DNA of 64,000 nucleotides from Bradyrhizobiaceae bacterium (GTDB lineage Bacteria > Pseudomonadota > Alphaproteobacteria > Rhizobiales > Xanthobacteraceae). Made by a program: the position numbers and the translations under genes. Under the pieces are notes generated by a model. That model saw only the letters and a program-made list of their open reading frames with translations. It did not search any database and had not been told where the DNA came from. Shown piece by piece: positions 8,531 to 16,591 of the stretch. How positions within the stretch are numbered: position 1 is the stretch's first letter; the number at the start of each line of letters is the position of its first letter. The stretch is taken from positions 1-64,000 of the forward strand of contig RXJC01000050.1 in NCBI GenBank assembly GCA_003963435.1, written 5' to 3'.

Positions 8531-9715
8531 CTACTTGTCGACCTCCAGCGTCGCGGTGTCGAAGATGCTGCAGGTCGCCTCGTCGAGGCGTTCGAGCAAT
8601 TTGAAGTGCTGCTTGAACCTGATCACGGCCATGACGGCGTTGAGAGCGTTCAGCTCGGTGATCTGTGCCTGCTTGCGGTACTCGTTGGCCTTGGCGTTCT
8701 CCGTCGGCAGCCGCGCGGTTCCGACGTTGTCGTCGAACGCCTTGCGGTCCGTGCCGGTCACGCGGACGAATCCGCTCAGGCCGACGAGGGATCGATCGAG
8801 CCCCATACCGCAGTCGACGAAGGGAATGCCGCGCGCGCTGAGCCAATCGACGATCAGGAGGCGGGCCGGGCCGTCGTCGACGGACACGAAGACGAAGTCG
8901 AAGGCGCTCAGGCGTTCGATGTTGGCGACGGTGATGCGCTCCGGCACCGGCTCTAAGCCCGCGTGCCAGTTTCCGTACTGTCGGGCCAAGGCGTCCACCT
9001 TGAGCTCCCCGATGGCGCGGGGAACGAAGCCCGGTATCCGGAAGATCGTGTGGACGTGCACCTTGTCGTCGTCGAACAGCGCGATACCGTCGAGATGCGT
9101 TCTCGCGATGAAATCCAGGATGTAGGATCCCGTGCCGCCCAGGCCGATGATCGCCACGCGCTTTCCGCGGAGCAGGGAGGAGATGTCGTTCATGTGATAC
9201 CTTGAGGACATCGTGTCCGGAAAGCGCAGCGGGCTGTTCTGCGCCGCTGCCTTCACGGCGATGCCGCGAAGGGGCGTCGCATCCGGATAGGCGGCGAGTG
9301 CGGGGGCCATGATCGCGTCGAGATAGGTCTGCACCTTCTCTTCAAACGAGCGATAGTCGCGGTTCGCCCCGTTTTCCTGCAGCTTGAACGAGAACGACTG
9401 ATTGGCAACAAGATCTGGAGAGATCGTTACGGGGTTCGGTCCGCCGCCAAGCCTGAGCTCGCGCTTTTGCTGGTCGAAGGGTCGGGTGCCTCGCCACCAT
9501 GCCTGATGATTGGACGGCGGGTCGATTACTGCGTTGTTCAGGTCCAGCGGGCTGGCCCAATCGCCATGCTGCAGCGCGCCCTGATCATCCAGATAGGGCA
9601 GGCCGTAGATGACGAAGTAGCCGCACACGAAGCCGAGCTCGTAACCGAGCTCCTCGAGATCCTTGACGAACGGATTATGACTCGCCAGTTCCGGCAACCC
9701 TAAAGCGCATGCCAT
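8531..9715 (-). CDS. ThiF-type E1 ubiquitin-activating-like enzyme
   Basis: A 394-residue protein. The N-terminal ~170 residues (GYELGFVCGYFVIYGLPYLD, then VIDPPSNHQAWWRGTRPFD) form the domain that precedes ThiF in Multi_ubiq operons. The Rossmann E1 domain starts at VAIIGLGGTGSYILDFIAR (GxGGxG near residue 193), with ALFDDDKVHVHT and FVSVDDGPARLLI following. It should adenylate the C-terminus of the ubiquitin-like protein. The start at 9715 overlaps the Multi_ubiq gene by 41 bases in another frame, indicating coupling. The segment VDCGMGLDRSLVG contains a cysteine that could act as thiolating residue (inference). Confidence 0.8.
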   Translation of the reverse strand: MACALGLPELASHNPFVKDLEELGYELGFVCGYFVIYGLPYLDDQGALQHGDWASPLDLNNAVIDPPSNHQAWWRGTRPFDQQKRELRLGGGPNPVTISPDLVANQSFSFKLQENGANRDYRSFEEKVQTYLDAIMAPALAAYPDATPLRGIAVKAAAQNSPLRFPDTMSSRYHMNDISSLLRGKRVAIIGLGGTGSYILDFIARTHLDGIALFDDDKVHVHTIFRIPGFVPRAIGELKVDALARQYGNWHAGLEPVPERITVANIERLSAFDFVFVSVDDGPARLLIVDWLSARGIPFVDCGMGLDRSLVGLSGFVRVTGTDRKAFDDNVGTARLPTENAKANEYRKQAQITELNALNAVMAVIRFKQHFKLLERLDEATCSIFDTATLEVDK

Positions 9716-10127
9716 CTTTCACCTTAACCTTCTGTCCAGGAGCCAAAGTGCCGCTGGGGTTCTCCGCAGGGCCGTGGGAATACTTCACGAGGTATTCGTT
9801 CGAAGGGCTTCCGCCGCTGCCGAGATAAAGCTCGACGACCTGGGCGTACGAGATGTGTTTCTGGTCGATCTCGTGTTCGTCGGTGTTGACGAAGATCTCG
9901 ACCACCTTCTGGCTGTAGAAGTGCTCGTCTTTTTTCAGGTGGATGGTCTCGCCGCCCCGAGGAATCGGCTTGTCTTCTTTTTCCCCGTCGACCTCCCGGT
10001 ACAGCCGCTCGTAGGGTGAAATCTGGGCGAGCCCGTACAGGGCACCGCCAGTCGTGGGGTTCGGCGAGTCGTAGGGCTCGCGGTTGATGTGGATGCGCAC
10101 CAAGTGCGCGGCGACCTCGACAGACAT
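9675..10127 (-). CDS. Multi_ubiq protein with two ubiquitin-like domains
   Basis: A 150-residue protein with two beta-grasp repeats. The first spans about residues 8-72 (HLVRIHINREPYDSPNPTTG, PYERLYREVDGEKED). The second spans about 75-148 (VVEIFVNTDEHEIDQ, ISYAQVVELYLG, TLAPGQKVKVKDGMRFRV). This is the Multi_ubiq (polyubiquitin-like) architecture. The C-terminus is AGTGES rather than a mature Gly-Gly, so processing or a non-canonical tail is implied. The ATG at 10127 follows GGAAGG and a conserved N-terminus; the longer frame upstream runs through the operator region. It is first in the operon with E1 and DUF6527. Confidence 0.8.
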   Translation of the reverse strand: MSVEVAAHLVRIHINREPYDSPNPTTGGALYGLAQISPYERLYREVDGEKEDKPIPRGGETIHLKKDEHFYSQKVVEIFVNTDEHEIDQKHISYAQVVELYLGSGGSPSNEYLVKYSHGPAENPSGTLAPGQKVKVKDGMRFRVAGTGES

Positions 10128-10182
10128 TCCAGGACCTTCCTGCCTCTCGGCGCTTGCATTTCGCCAACGAGGCTGTAAAGCT

Positions 10183-10202
10183 GGTGTCCAGCCAGACAAC
10201 AC
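10183..10202. promoter_or_regulatory. operator O1 between Multi_ubiq and XRE genes
   Basis: GGTGTCCAGCCAGACAACAC is a near-palindrome: GGTGTC and GACAAC flank CAGCCA. It is almost the same as the site 64 bp away. Location between divergent genes, one encoding an XRE regulator, marks it as a likely operator. Confidence 0.6.
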
Positions 10203-10245
10203 CCGGGCTCTTAAAAACGCCCAGTCTGCGGAGCGGGTGAGGGCG

Positions 10246-10265
10246 TGTTGTCCAGCCAGACAACA
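10246..10265. promoter_or_regulatory. operator O2, perfect palindrome
   Basis: GTTGTC-CAGCCA-GACAAC is a perfect inverted repeat with 6-base spacer, 35 bases before the XRE start codon. The 16-base core TGTCCAGCCAGACAAC is identical in O1 (10185-10200). Autoregulation and repression of the ubiquitin-like operon by the XRE protein is the simplest reading. Confidence 0.65.
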
Positions 10266-10299
10266 GTATGATTGTGGCAGGATTTTGTCGGGAGGACTA

Positions 10300-10671
10300 A
10301 TGCCGGAAACGGCGCTTGGGACCTGGTTGAAGGATTTGCGGGACCGCCGCAGCATGAGCTTGCGGGAGGTCGCTGAACGCAGCCGCGTCGACCACGCCTA
10401 CATCTACCGGCTCGAGACTGGAACGAAGGAAGCTCCGTCGGAGGAGGTGGTCGACAAGCTGATATCGGCGCTGGCGCCTCCCGAACGCGACGCCGAGATA
10501 CTCCGCTTCCTCGTCGACCACACCAACGTCGACGTCCAGCTCGTCGAGTTCGTCCGAGGCGATCCAAGCATCACCTTCGACCAGTTCCACATGCTGACGA
10601 CGGTCGTAAATCGCGGCGCGCGCCCGGACTATGCGACCTCGCTCGCCCGCATCCGCAAATTCATGACATAG
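10300..10671 (+). CDS. XRE-family regulator of the ubiquitin-like operon
   Basis: A 123-residue protein with an N-terminal XRE helix-turn-helix (residues 6-60: LGTWLKDLRDRRSMSLREVA, HAYIYRLETGTKEAPS) and a helical C-terminal half that may dimerise. The ATG at 10300 follows GGAGGA; the upstream in-frame ATG at 10084 would run through the operators. A metallopeptidase gene starts 9 bases downstream. This pairing resembles CapH-CapP of CBASS loci, where the peptidase cleaves the repressor after DNA damage. By analogy it should repress the Multi_ubiq operon until cleaved (inference). Confidence 0.8.
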   Translation: MPETALGTWLKDLRDRRSMSLREVAERSRVDHAYIYRLETGTKEAPSEEVVDKLISALAPPERDAEILRFLVDHTNVDVQLVEFVRGDPSITFDQFHMLTTVVNRGARPDYATSLARIRKFMT

Positions 10672-10680
10672 GGTTGGATC

Positions 10681-11544
10681 ATGCTTGATGAACTCGGCAT
10701 CGCTATAAAAGCGCGTGAGTTCATCAAGCGCTGCGGACCGTTGGCGCTGCCGGTTTCGGTCGATGCCTACGCTTCGCAGATCGGCGGGGAAGTGCTTAAA
10801 GAGACGTTGGAGGAGAACGAGGACGCCTGGTCCTTTCGCGACAAGGGCGGCAAGTACCGCATCTGCGTGAATTGCACCCATAACGCGAGGCGTCAGCGGT
10901 TCAGCGTCTGCCATGAAGTGGCCCATGTCGTCCTGGAGATCACCTCCGATCACGCGACGCCGAGCTGGAGCTATTCGCGCCGTCCCCCGGGTGAGATCGC
11001 CTGTGACGTTTTCGCGGCCGAGCTGCTGCTGCCGTATCAGCTGTTCAAGCCGCGCGTCGACGGCGCCGACATGTCGATCGCAGCGATCGGCAGTCTGGCG
11101 GAAGAGTTCGACGCGTCCCTGATCTCCACCGGCTCGCGCTTCGCGACCTTTTCTCGCGAGCTGTGCGCCTTCGTCATCTCCGAGGGAGGCAAGGTCAGGT
11201 ACAGCGCCCGATCTGCCCGGCTTCGCGAAGCGAAAGGGTGGATCAGGCCGGGCTCGCCTCTGCCGACAGACTCCTACAGCGCCCGTGTTCGCGCCGGTGA
11301 AAGGCCGTCGGGGGCTGAGGACGCCGATCCGGATTCATGGTTCGAGGATTTGGCGCGGGATGGAGAGCTCTTCGAAGATGCGATGCATTTGGGGCATTGG
11401 GACCAGACACTGACGCTGCTGTGGTTCGACGACGAGCAGATGTCGGCGCCGGCTCCGGAACGAAAGCAGTGGGACGAGGACTCCTACAGGCTGCGCGAGC
11501 TCGACGGGGTGCTTCCATGGCCTAGCGGCAAGAAGCGCAGATAG
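10681..11544 (+). CDS. ImmA/IrrE-family metallopeptidase
   Basis: A 287-residue protein with HEVAH at residues 78-82, preceded by RQRFSVC, and EIACDVFAAELLLP near 105-118 supplying the third zinc ligand. This is the ImmA/IrrE (DUF955) pattern. The C-terminal ~110 residues hold no recognised domain and may be the signal-sensing part. Relatives cleave an XRE repressor: ImmA cleaves ImmR, IrrE/PprI cleaves DdrO, CapP cleaves CapH. The upstream XRE gene is the obvious substrate. A run of Asp/Glu lies near the C-terminus. Confidence 0.8.
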   Translation: MLDELGIAIKAREFIKRCGPLALPVSVDAYASQIGGEVLKETLEENEDAWSFRDKGGKYRICVNCTHNARRQRFSVCHEVAHVVLEITSDHATPSWSYSRRPPGEIACDVFAAELLLPYQLFKPRVDGADMSIAAIGSLAEEFDASLISTGSRFATFSRELCAFVISEGGKVRYSARSARLREAKGWIRPGSPLPTDSYSARVRAGERPSGAEDADPDSWFEDLARDGELFEDAMHLGHWDQTLTLLWFDDEQMSAPAPERKQWDEDSYRLRELDGVLPWPSGKKRR

Positions 11545-11630
11545 ATTTCTGCTTGTGCCGGACAGGGCGAAGTCAGGCTGCGCACCAAACGTGTAGGCAG
11601 CGCGCTGGCCCCCGCAAATTGAAGGCAGCT

Positions 11631-11713
11631 CATTTTTGTCAAGATGACTAAATCGGCAGAGCGAAAATACTCATTCGTTGCATGAGTTTGAGTAAGGCGA
11701 GTTGCCATCATTG
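11631..11713. repeat. 83-bp direct repeat, copy A
   Basis: It shares the core TCATTCGTTGCATG, then GTTTGAG, then AGTTGCCATCATTG, and GTCAA-ATGACTAA at the left end with copy B (13498-13580), in the same orientation. By eye about 75-80 percent of positions match, with one or two single-base gaps. The two copies bracket about 1.8 kb carrying three unknown genes. Confidence 0.7.
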
Positions 11714-12008
11714 ACCGTGTTTCGGACCTGAACTGGTTCGATTGAGTGCTCATTGCGCAGCCAAAGGTCAATTCATTCTTGCGACCAGGTGTCTATCGCA
11801 CGGTACGAAGCGGTCCGTGCACCGTGCGATCCGCAGCGTGACTCTAGGCAGGCGTTGAATCTGAAGAAAGATGCGGAGAGCGCGCTTGCGCTCTTGCCTT
11901 TTGGCGGCTTCTGCGAGCTGGATTGTACACTCGCAGTCCAGGCCAAGGTTCGCCCATGCAACGCGTTCGTTCGCTAGTTCGTAAGGTTCGAGCTCGAAAG
12001 GTTCAGTA
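11714..12008. other. no gene seen
   Basis: Short frames on both strands lack ribosome sites and protein-like composition. It may carry the promoter for the gene at 12009. Confidence 0.4.
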
Positions 12009-12509
12009 ATGCTTCAGTATGGCGTTTACACTCGGAACAGGTTTCGCGGTCTTTTCGACGACCTTGCCAAGGCGGTCGAGTACGCGGTCGAGATCGCGGT
12101 CGAACTCGAACTCGAGGCGGCCGACGTCGTGATCCGGGACTCGCTCGAAAACGTACGTCGCTGGAATTCGATCGATCGCGATCGAAAGTCTCTGCTCGAG
12201 CCGGCGCTTCACTTGAGCCCTCGGTCGCAGACGTACCTCGAGCGCTTCTTCAAGGAGAACAAGTTGGGCGAGGGCAACGACCACGTCTGGATCGAGCCCG
12301 GCGGCGATGTTCACTGTTACGAAGCCTCGACCGGCGGCTCCCGCAGGTTGGGCACGGTCGATGACTTGCTGCGGCTCTACCTGGCGAAGCACTTCGCCAA
12401 TGAAGCCGGCGAGCCTCCGCCGCCGACATCAGGTGCCGGTCGCTCGTTCAATTGGGGACGAGAGCGCTCTTTTCGATTTGCCCGAGGGAGAGCTGTAACT
12501 GAGGCTTAG
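12009..12509 (+). CDS. hypothetical protein
   Basis: A 166-residue protein, acidic and helical in its first half (LAKAVEYAVEIAVELELEAADVVI), ending in a Pro-rich and Arg-rich tail. I recognise no domain. The antisense frame 12003-12392 is also open, so the strand is not beyond doubt; the plus frame is longer and has a more usual N-terminus. The gene lies between the two 83-bp repeats and is convergent with the two-gene operon at 12506-13427, with a 4-base overlap of the 3' ends. Confidence 0.45.
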   Translation: MLQYGVYTRNRFRGLFDDLAKAVEYAVEIAVELELEAADVVIRDSLENVRRWNSIDRDRKSLLEPALHLSPRSQTYLERFFKENKLGEGNDHVWIEPGGDVHCYEASTGGSRRLGTVDDLLRLYLAKHFANEAGEPPPPTSGAGRSFNWGRERSFRFARGRAVTEA

Positions 12510-12757
12510 CCGTACTTTTCGCCAGCCCATTCGCAGAACTGAATGTGGACCGGGAGGGGGACATAGAAGTCCGTGGCGATGGAAGGCGGTAATCCATCGC
12601 GGAAGTGTACTAGCCTATCTTGCTTGGCAATCAGGCCACGTTCGAGGAGCCGCTCCAGGATCTTCTTAGAGCACCGGGGGTCGTGGTTGACCGCAATGGC
12701 TTCGAACGCGTTGATCTCGGCCCGGCTCATGCCGTGACAGGGATGTTTGGTTTTCAT
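12506..12757 (-). CDS. small hypothetical protein
   Basis: An 83-residue protein starting MKTKHPCHGMSRAEINAFEA and containing ILERLLERGLIAKQDRL, which reads like a short winged or plain helix-turn-helix. It lies 37 bases after the stop of the gene at 12795-13427 on the same strand, probably in one operon. The ribosome site is weak (AGAGAC). It has no recognised family. The longer frame upstream of 12757 overlaps the previous gene in another frame and is rejected. Confidence 0.5.
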   Translation of the reverse strand: MKTKHPCHGMSRAEINAFEAIAVNHDPRCSKKILERLLERGLIAKQDRLVHFRDGLPPSIATDFYVPLPVHIQFCEWAGEKYG

Positions 12758-12794
12758 GTCGATGTCTCTGTGGCCGGAAAGGGAACTTATCTGG

Positions 12795-13427
12795 TCACCC
12801 GCGGAGAACCCGCTCGAGGATGGCCTCGACGGGACGGGACAGGAGCGCATTGAGCTTGTTGGTGTCCAACGCCGCGCGAACATGCCGTAGTACGGCGCCC
12901 GTCTGCCGGTAGCGCTGCGCCAAGTGACAATACACTTCATCGCCGGGGACATAATCGGGGTCCGGGTGATCCAGGGTTTCGGCGCACCAGAGCAGCCATT
13001 CGAACAATTCGATCCCCTCGAGCGGCGTGGCGTAGTCCGGGACGAAGCCACATCGTTGAGCCATTTGCACTTCTACGAAAGCGACCAGCTCCTCATCGGT
13101 TCTCGGATGGGTAACCCTGCCGTGGATGCAGCTCTTCGAATAGCAGGTAGCGTTGGTGGTGAAATCGAGGCCGAAGGTCTCGTTTAGAAAGGCACCGACC
13201 TCCTGAGCGAATTCGCTCGCAATAGCAAACTGGGCCCTGGTGTGATCGATGGAGCGAGTCGCGATATGGATCAATGTCTCCCGATCCAGCGCACTTTCAT
13301 TGTCGATGGCGCTCTGGCGCGTGATTTCGACGATGGACCTGCCGTATTCGATTTCCCATGAGGTTTCGCGAAAGCCAACAAACAAGCTGAACGGCTTTCC
13401 TTCCTTGTTCGTTCGCTCGTTATGCAC
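12795..13427 (-). CDS. hypothetical protein, GTG start
   Basis: A 210-residue soluble protein with two conserved-looking segments: FGLDFTTNATCYSKSCIHGR (clustered Cys) and EGIELFEWLLWCAETLDHPD. The GTG at 13427 is preferred because GGAGAAGGGG sits just upstream; the ATG at 13550 would begin inside repeat copy B. I do not recognise the family. Copy B of the 83-bp repeat ends about 70 bases upstream and may carry its promoter. Confidence 0.5.
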   Translation of the reverse strand: MHNERTNKEGKPFSLFVGFRETSWEIEYGRSIVEITRQSAIDNESALDRETLIHIATRSIDHTRAQFAIASEFAQEVGAFLNETFGLDFTTNATCYSKSCIHGRVTHPRTDEELVAFVEVQMAQRCGFVPDYATPLEGIELFEWLLWCAETLDHPDPDYVPGDEVYCHLAQRYRQTGAVLRHVRAALDTNKLNALLSRPVEAILERVLRG

Positions 13428-13497
13428 GCCCCTTCTCCAAAGCCAGTCTGATCCGCGACGATTATGCGTTGGAGGATGGTGTAGAAGGAAGCGAAAC

Positions 13498-13580
13498 CAG
13501 TTTTGGTCAAAATGACTAATGTGGAAAACGAAATTTCTCATTCGTTGCATGCGTTTGAGCGGAGCAAGTTGCCATCATTG
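13498..13580. repeat. 83-bp direct repeat, copy B
   Basis: Same orientation and core as copy A at 11631-11713. It lies between the divergent genes at 13427 (minus) and 13722 (plus). Confidence 0.7.
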
Positions 13581-13721
13581 GAGCGGTACGTGACGCCAGA
13601 CGGTGTCACGACATTACAATCTCACTCACTTCGGTGCGTTGCAGATTGAGCGGATTACCAATAGTTCATTTGCGCGGACAGGGTCGAAGCTGCTGACTTC
13701 TGCCAGCGGAGAGGACGTCTC

Positions 13722-14135
13722 ATGTCGGATGAAACTGGATACACGATCTGGATCGAGAGCAAGGATCGCGACGCCGATGACCAGGTCTTGGCGCGCGGCC
13801 TGACCGTCGCCGAGGCGGCGGAGCTCATTTGTAAGTATGGTAATGCCAACCCTTACATTCTTAGCCGCGACTACGGTACGTTTCGGGCTTTCGAGCTCCA
13901 TCAGTACGACTCCGACGGCAGCTTGGTCGTGGTGATTGGTGCTACCGTGCCCAAGACCGGTGATGTCGAGAGCGATCGCCGACGTGCGATGCGGATGATC
14001 GACATTCAGACGGTTGAGAGGCACCACGAAATATGGCCGGGACGCGTTTCGACCGACGCGGAATACGTTGCGAGCAAAATGGGGGTTGAAGAGACTTCCG
14101 TCGGCTTTGCGCCGCCGGCCGGGCTACTCCACTGA
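13722..14135 (+). CDS. hypothetical protein
   Basis: A 137-residue soluble protein. The first half (ETGYTIWIESKDRDADDQVLARGLTVAEAA, then LSRDYGTFRAFELHQYDSDG) reads like a small alpha/beta domain. GGAGAGG lies 8 bases before the ATG. It has no recognised family. Upstream lies repeat copy B. Confidence 0.55.
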   Translation: MSDETGYTIWIESKDRDADDQVLARGLTVAEAAELICKYGNANPYILSRDYGTFRAFELHQYDSDGSLVVVIGATVPKTGDVESDRRRAMRMIDIQTVERHHEIWPGRVSTDAEYVASKMGVEETSVGFAPPAGLLH

Positions 14136-14301
14136 TCACCGGCGAATCTACGTCACTGGAAAAAGTGACGCGGATCGGCCGCCATACGGGCAACGCCCCG
14201 GTGAATTGAGGCTCAGGCCGCCCACCGCGGACATCGCCAACAATCTCAAGCCAGGATAGGGTGCCGTACGTCTATACTGCGGCAGCCGGCGAGGTGCCAA
14301 G

Positions 14302-15249
14302 ATGTACTCTGGGGACCGGGAGCCAACGGCAGAGGACTTCCGCAAATACGAAGCGAGCCTGGAAGCCGACCGACAAAGGGCCGAAGCCGAGCTGCGCGAG
14401 CGGCAGCGGATCGCCAGACTCCGTAATGCGAGAATAACGCGCCCGCCAGACTACACTGAGCCGAGGACGGCAAACGAGCTGAAGGAGCGAATTGCTAAAG
14501 GTGAGACCTACTTCAACGGGACAATCCTGATTTCCGAAACAATCGACGTCCAGCTTGACCACTTGAACTTCGAATCGTCGATCTTTCAAGGGTGTACCTT
14601 CGCAAAGGGGTGCTCGCTGAAGGACGTCGTCTTGCGGCATAGCAGGTTGTCAGATTGCATTCTGGAGGACGGCGTTTCGGTTCGCGACGCAGATTTAGAA
14701 AATGCCAGAATTGTGAGGGTCAAGGGCCTGTTTCTGGACCGAAACAGTGCCAAAGGAGCAATGTTCGAGGGAGCAAATCATCCCTGGCTTGTACTCAGGT
14801 CGGCTTACGGTCCTCACCGGCAGATATATCATTTGCTGTTTGGTTTTGCGTACTTCCTGCCTCTGCTCGGCAAGATCATCTTTTGGTCGGCCCTTGCGGC
14901 GGCGCAGGTGAAGTTTGCCCCCGACTTCTGGCGCGAGCATCATTTCGTCGAGCGATCCGTGCCGTCTCTGCTATTCCAAGAGAACGGTGTTCTCTGGTAC
15001 CTGGCCTTGTTGGTGCTGTCCTATCAAGGCTTGCGTGCGTTCATTGCATATCGAATGGCGCCACTCATTGAGCAGGAAACCGAAACGGGATTTGCGCCAC
15101 CTCATGAAAGCTACGGGCGGTACTATGATTTGCACTTGTTGGTCGGCGTTCTTGCCTTTTTCTCGATAATTGCGTTCGTCGTTCAACTATGGCTGCTATC
15201 GAGCGGCTCGGTCTACATCCCCCAGTCACTGATGCCTGGTCCGCACTAG
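14302..15249 (+). CDS. membrane protein with pentapeptide-like repeats
   Basis: A 315-residue protein in three parts: a charged coiled helix (residues 8-45), a segment with loose pentapeptide-repeat character (residues 75-160: LNFESSIFQGCTFAKGCSLKDV, then LSDCILEDG), and a C-terminal membrane region with hydrophobic stretches at about 175-200, 228-245 and 272-300. Soluble beta-helix plus membrane anchor is a known arrangement, but the function is unknown. The gene ends 4 bases inside the convergent rcnA gene. Confidence 0.55.
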   Translation: MYSGDREPTAEDFRKYEASLEADRQRAEAELRERQRIARLRNARITRPPDYTEPRTANELKERIAKGETYFNGTILISETIDVQLDHLNFESSIFQGCTFAKGCSLKDVVLRHSRLSDCILEDGVSVRDADLENARIVRVKGLFLDRNSAKGAMFEGANHPWLVLRSAYGPHRQIYHLLFGFAYFLPLLGKIIFWSALAAAQVKFAPDFWREHHFVERSVPSLLFQENGVLWYLALLVLSYQGLRAFIAYRMAPLIEQETETGFAPPHESYGRYYDLHLLVGVLAFFSIIAFVVQLWLLSSGSVYIPQSLMPGPH

Positions 15250-16307
15250 ATCATTAAGTCGTGCCAGCCGGACCAGCCGGTGTAGAAGACGATCAGCGTG
15301 GCGGAGACGTAGGGCGCGCGGTGCGCAAAACGGCTGAAGCCGCTCCAGCGCTTCTCGACGTGCCGAAGACTGAGGGCGGCGGCGACGCCGGCCGATACCA
15401 TCGTGATTGCGAGGCCGATGCCGAAGCAAAGCACCAACACGAAACCGAGGCTGAACTGCTTCAATTGGATGCAAAGCAGCAGGACGGTGATCGCCGCCGG
15501 GCACGGTATTAGGCCGCCGGTCAGACCGAACAGGACGATCTGGGGCGTGGTCACGGTGCGTCCGGTGAACCGCTTGCGGATGTCGGCAGCATGGGCCCGC
15601 GCGTGTGCGTCGTCCTCTTCGCCAAGATCCATGTGGTCGTGATCGTGTTCTTCGAACAGCATTTCAGCGCTGTCGCCGGCGAGCGCCACCCGGGCCTTGA
15701 AGGCATGCGGTTCCGGAATCTCGTTGGCGCTTTCCAGATATCCGTCGCGGGCGTCGAACTCGAACATCTGCTCGGAGCCGTCGGCGCGAATCGTCGTGAT
15801 CCGGATATCGTCTGCGGACGGCAGGCCGCCGGCCTCGCTCCGGATCCGCCAGCGCGGCGGGGCGCCATGCTCGATAATTTCGATCGAAAGAGTGCGGTTC
15901 GCGAGCGCGACGACCTGCGGCTCGTCGTGGTGATGATGATCCTGTGCCTCGTTCTGCTCGTGCCAGGTACGCCAAACCATCCACGCGGCGACGCCGAGGA
16001 TGATGACGGCGGAGGCAAGTTGCAGGTACGCTTCGCTGCGCTCGCCCGACAGATCCTGGCCGAAGTAGAGGCCGAGAAGCGCGACCGCCCATACGACCGC
16101 CGTATGCGAGATCGTCGCCGACAGCCCGAGAAGTACGGCCTGGAAGACCGTACCGCGGATCGCAACGATGAAGGCGGCCATCATCGTCTTCGAATGGCCG
16201 GGCTCGAGCCCGTGCAATGCGCCGAGCAGGATGGCGCTGGGAACGAACAGCCATGCGTGTGCGCTGCTCAGTTGGAGCAGAGAAGCCAGGTCGGTCATGT
16301 GGTTCAC
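15246..16307 (-). CDS. rcnA: nickel/cobalt efflux protein RcnA
   Basis: A 353-residue inner-membrane protein of the NiCoT/RcnA family: LLGALHGLEPGHSKTMMAAF near residue 28 (the H-x4-G-H metal motif), a long cytoplasmic loop with two His/Asp clusters (around HDHDHMDLGEEDDAHARAHA), and GLTGGLIPCPAAITVLLLCI near the C-terminal half. It should export Ni(II) and Co(II). The GTG at 16307 overlaps the rcnR stop (GTGA), indicating coupling; an ATG at 16298 is a second choice. Regulation is by RcnR at the operator upstream of rcnR. Confidence 0.85.
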   Translation of the reverse strand: MNHMTDLASLLQLSSAHAWLFVPSAILLGALHGLEPGHSKTMMAAFIVAIRGTVFQAVLLGLSATISHTAVVWAVALLGLYFGQDLSGERSEAYLQLASAVIILGVAAWMVWRTWHEQNEAQDHHHHDEPQVVALANRTLSIEIIEHGAPPRWRIRSEAGGLPSADDIRITTIRADGSEQMFEFDARDGYLESANEIPEPHAFKARVALAGDSAEMLFEEHDHDHMDLGEEDDAHARAHAADIRKRFTGRTVTTPQIVLFGLTGGLIPCPAAITVLLLCIQLKQFSLGFVLVLCFGIGLAITMVSAGVAAALSLRHVEKRWSGFSRFAHRAPYVSATLIVFYTGWSGWHDLMI

Positions 16308-16582
16308 TTCAAGTAGGTTCGAACGACGTCGATCAGGTCAGCGGCGCCCTTAGCCTTGTCCGGATCCTTTTCGTGATCGGGATCGACGACGTGGTGACGG
16401 ATGTGGTCCTCGAGCAGTTCCGTGGTTAGGCCTCCGACAGCTCCGCGGACCGAAGCGACGAGCATCAGGACGTCGGTGCAGCCGATTTCCGACTCGAGCG
16501 CGCGTTCGACCGCATCAAGTTGTCCCTTGATGCGCCGGACCCGCCCGATGAGCTTCGCCTTGTGCTTGATCGTGTGCGCCAT
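16304..16582 (-). CDS. rcnR: nickel/cobalt-responsive repressor RcnR
   Basis: A 92-residue all-helical protein of the CsoR/RcnR family. It carries the RcnR metal ligands at the expected positions: His3, Cys35, His60 and His64. DNA-binding residues lie in IGRVRRIKGQLDAVERAL. The start at 16582 places the His3 ligand correctly (MAHTIKH); the longer frame would bury it. Metal binding should release it from a G-tract operator just upstream and derepress rcnA. Confidence 0.88.
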   Translation of the reverse strand: MAHTIKHKAKLIGRVRRIKGQLDAVERALESEIGCTDVLMLVASVRGAVGGLTTELLEDHIRHHVVDPDHEKDPDKAKGAADLIDVVRTYLK

Positions 16583-16591
16583 CGCGATAAG

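Noticed and set aside
12003..12392. 129-codon minus-strand frame antisense to the 12009 gene
   Set aside because: The plus frame is longer and more protein-like; strand choice remains moderately uncertain.
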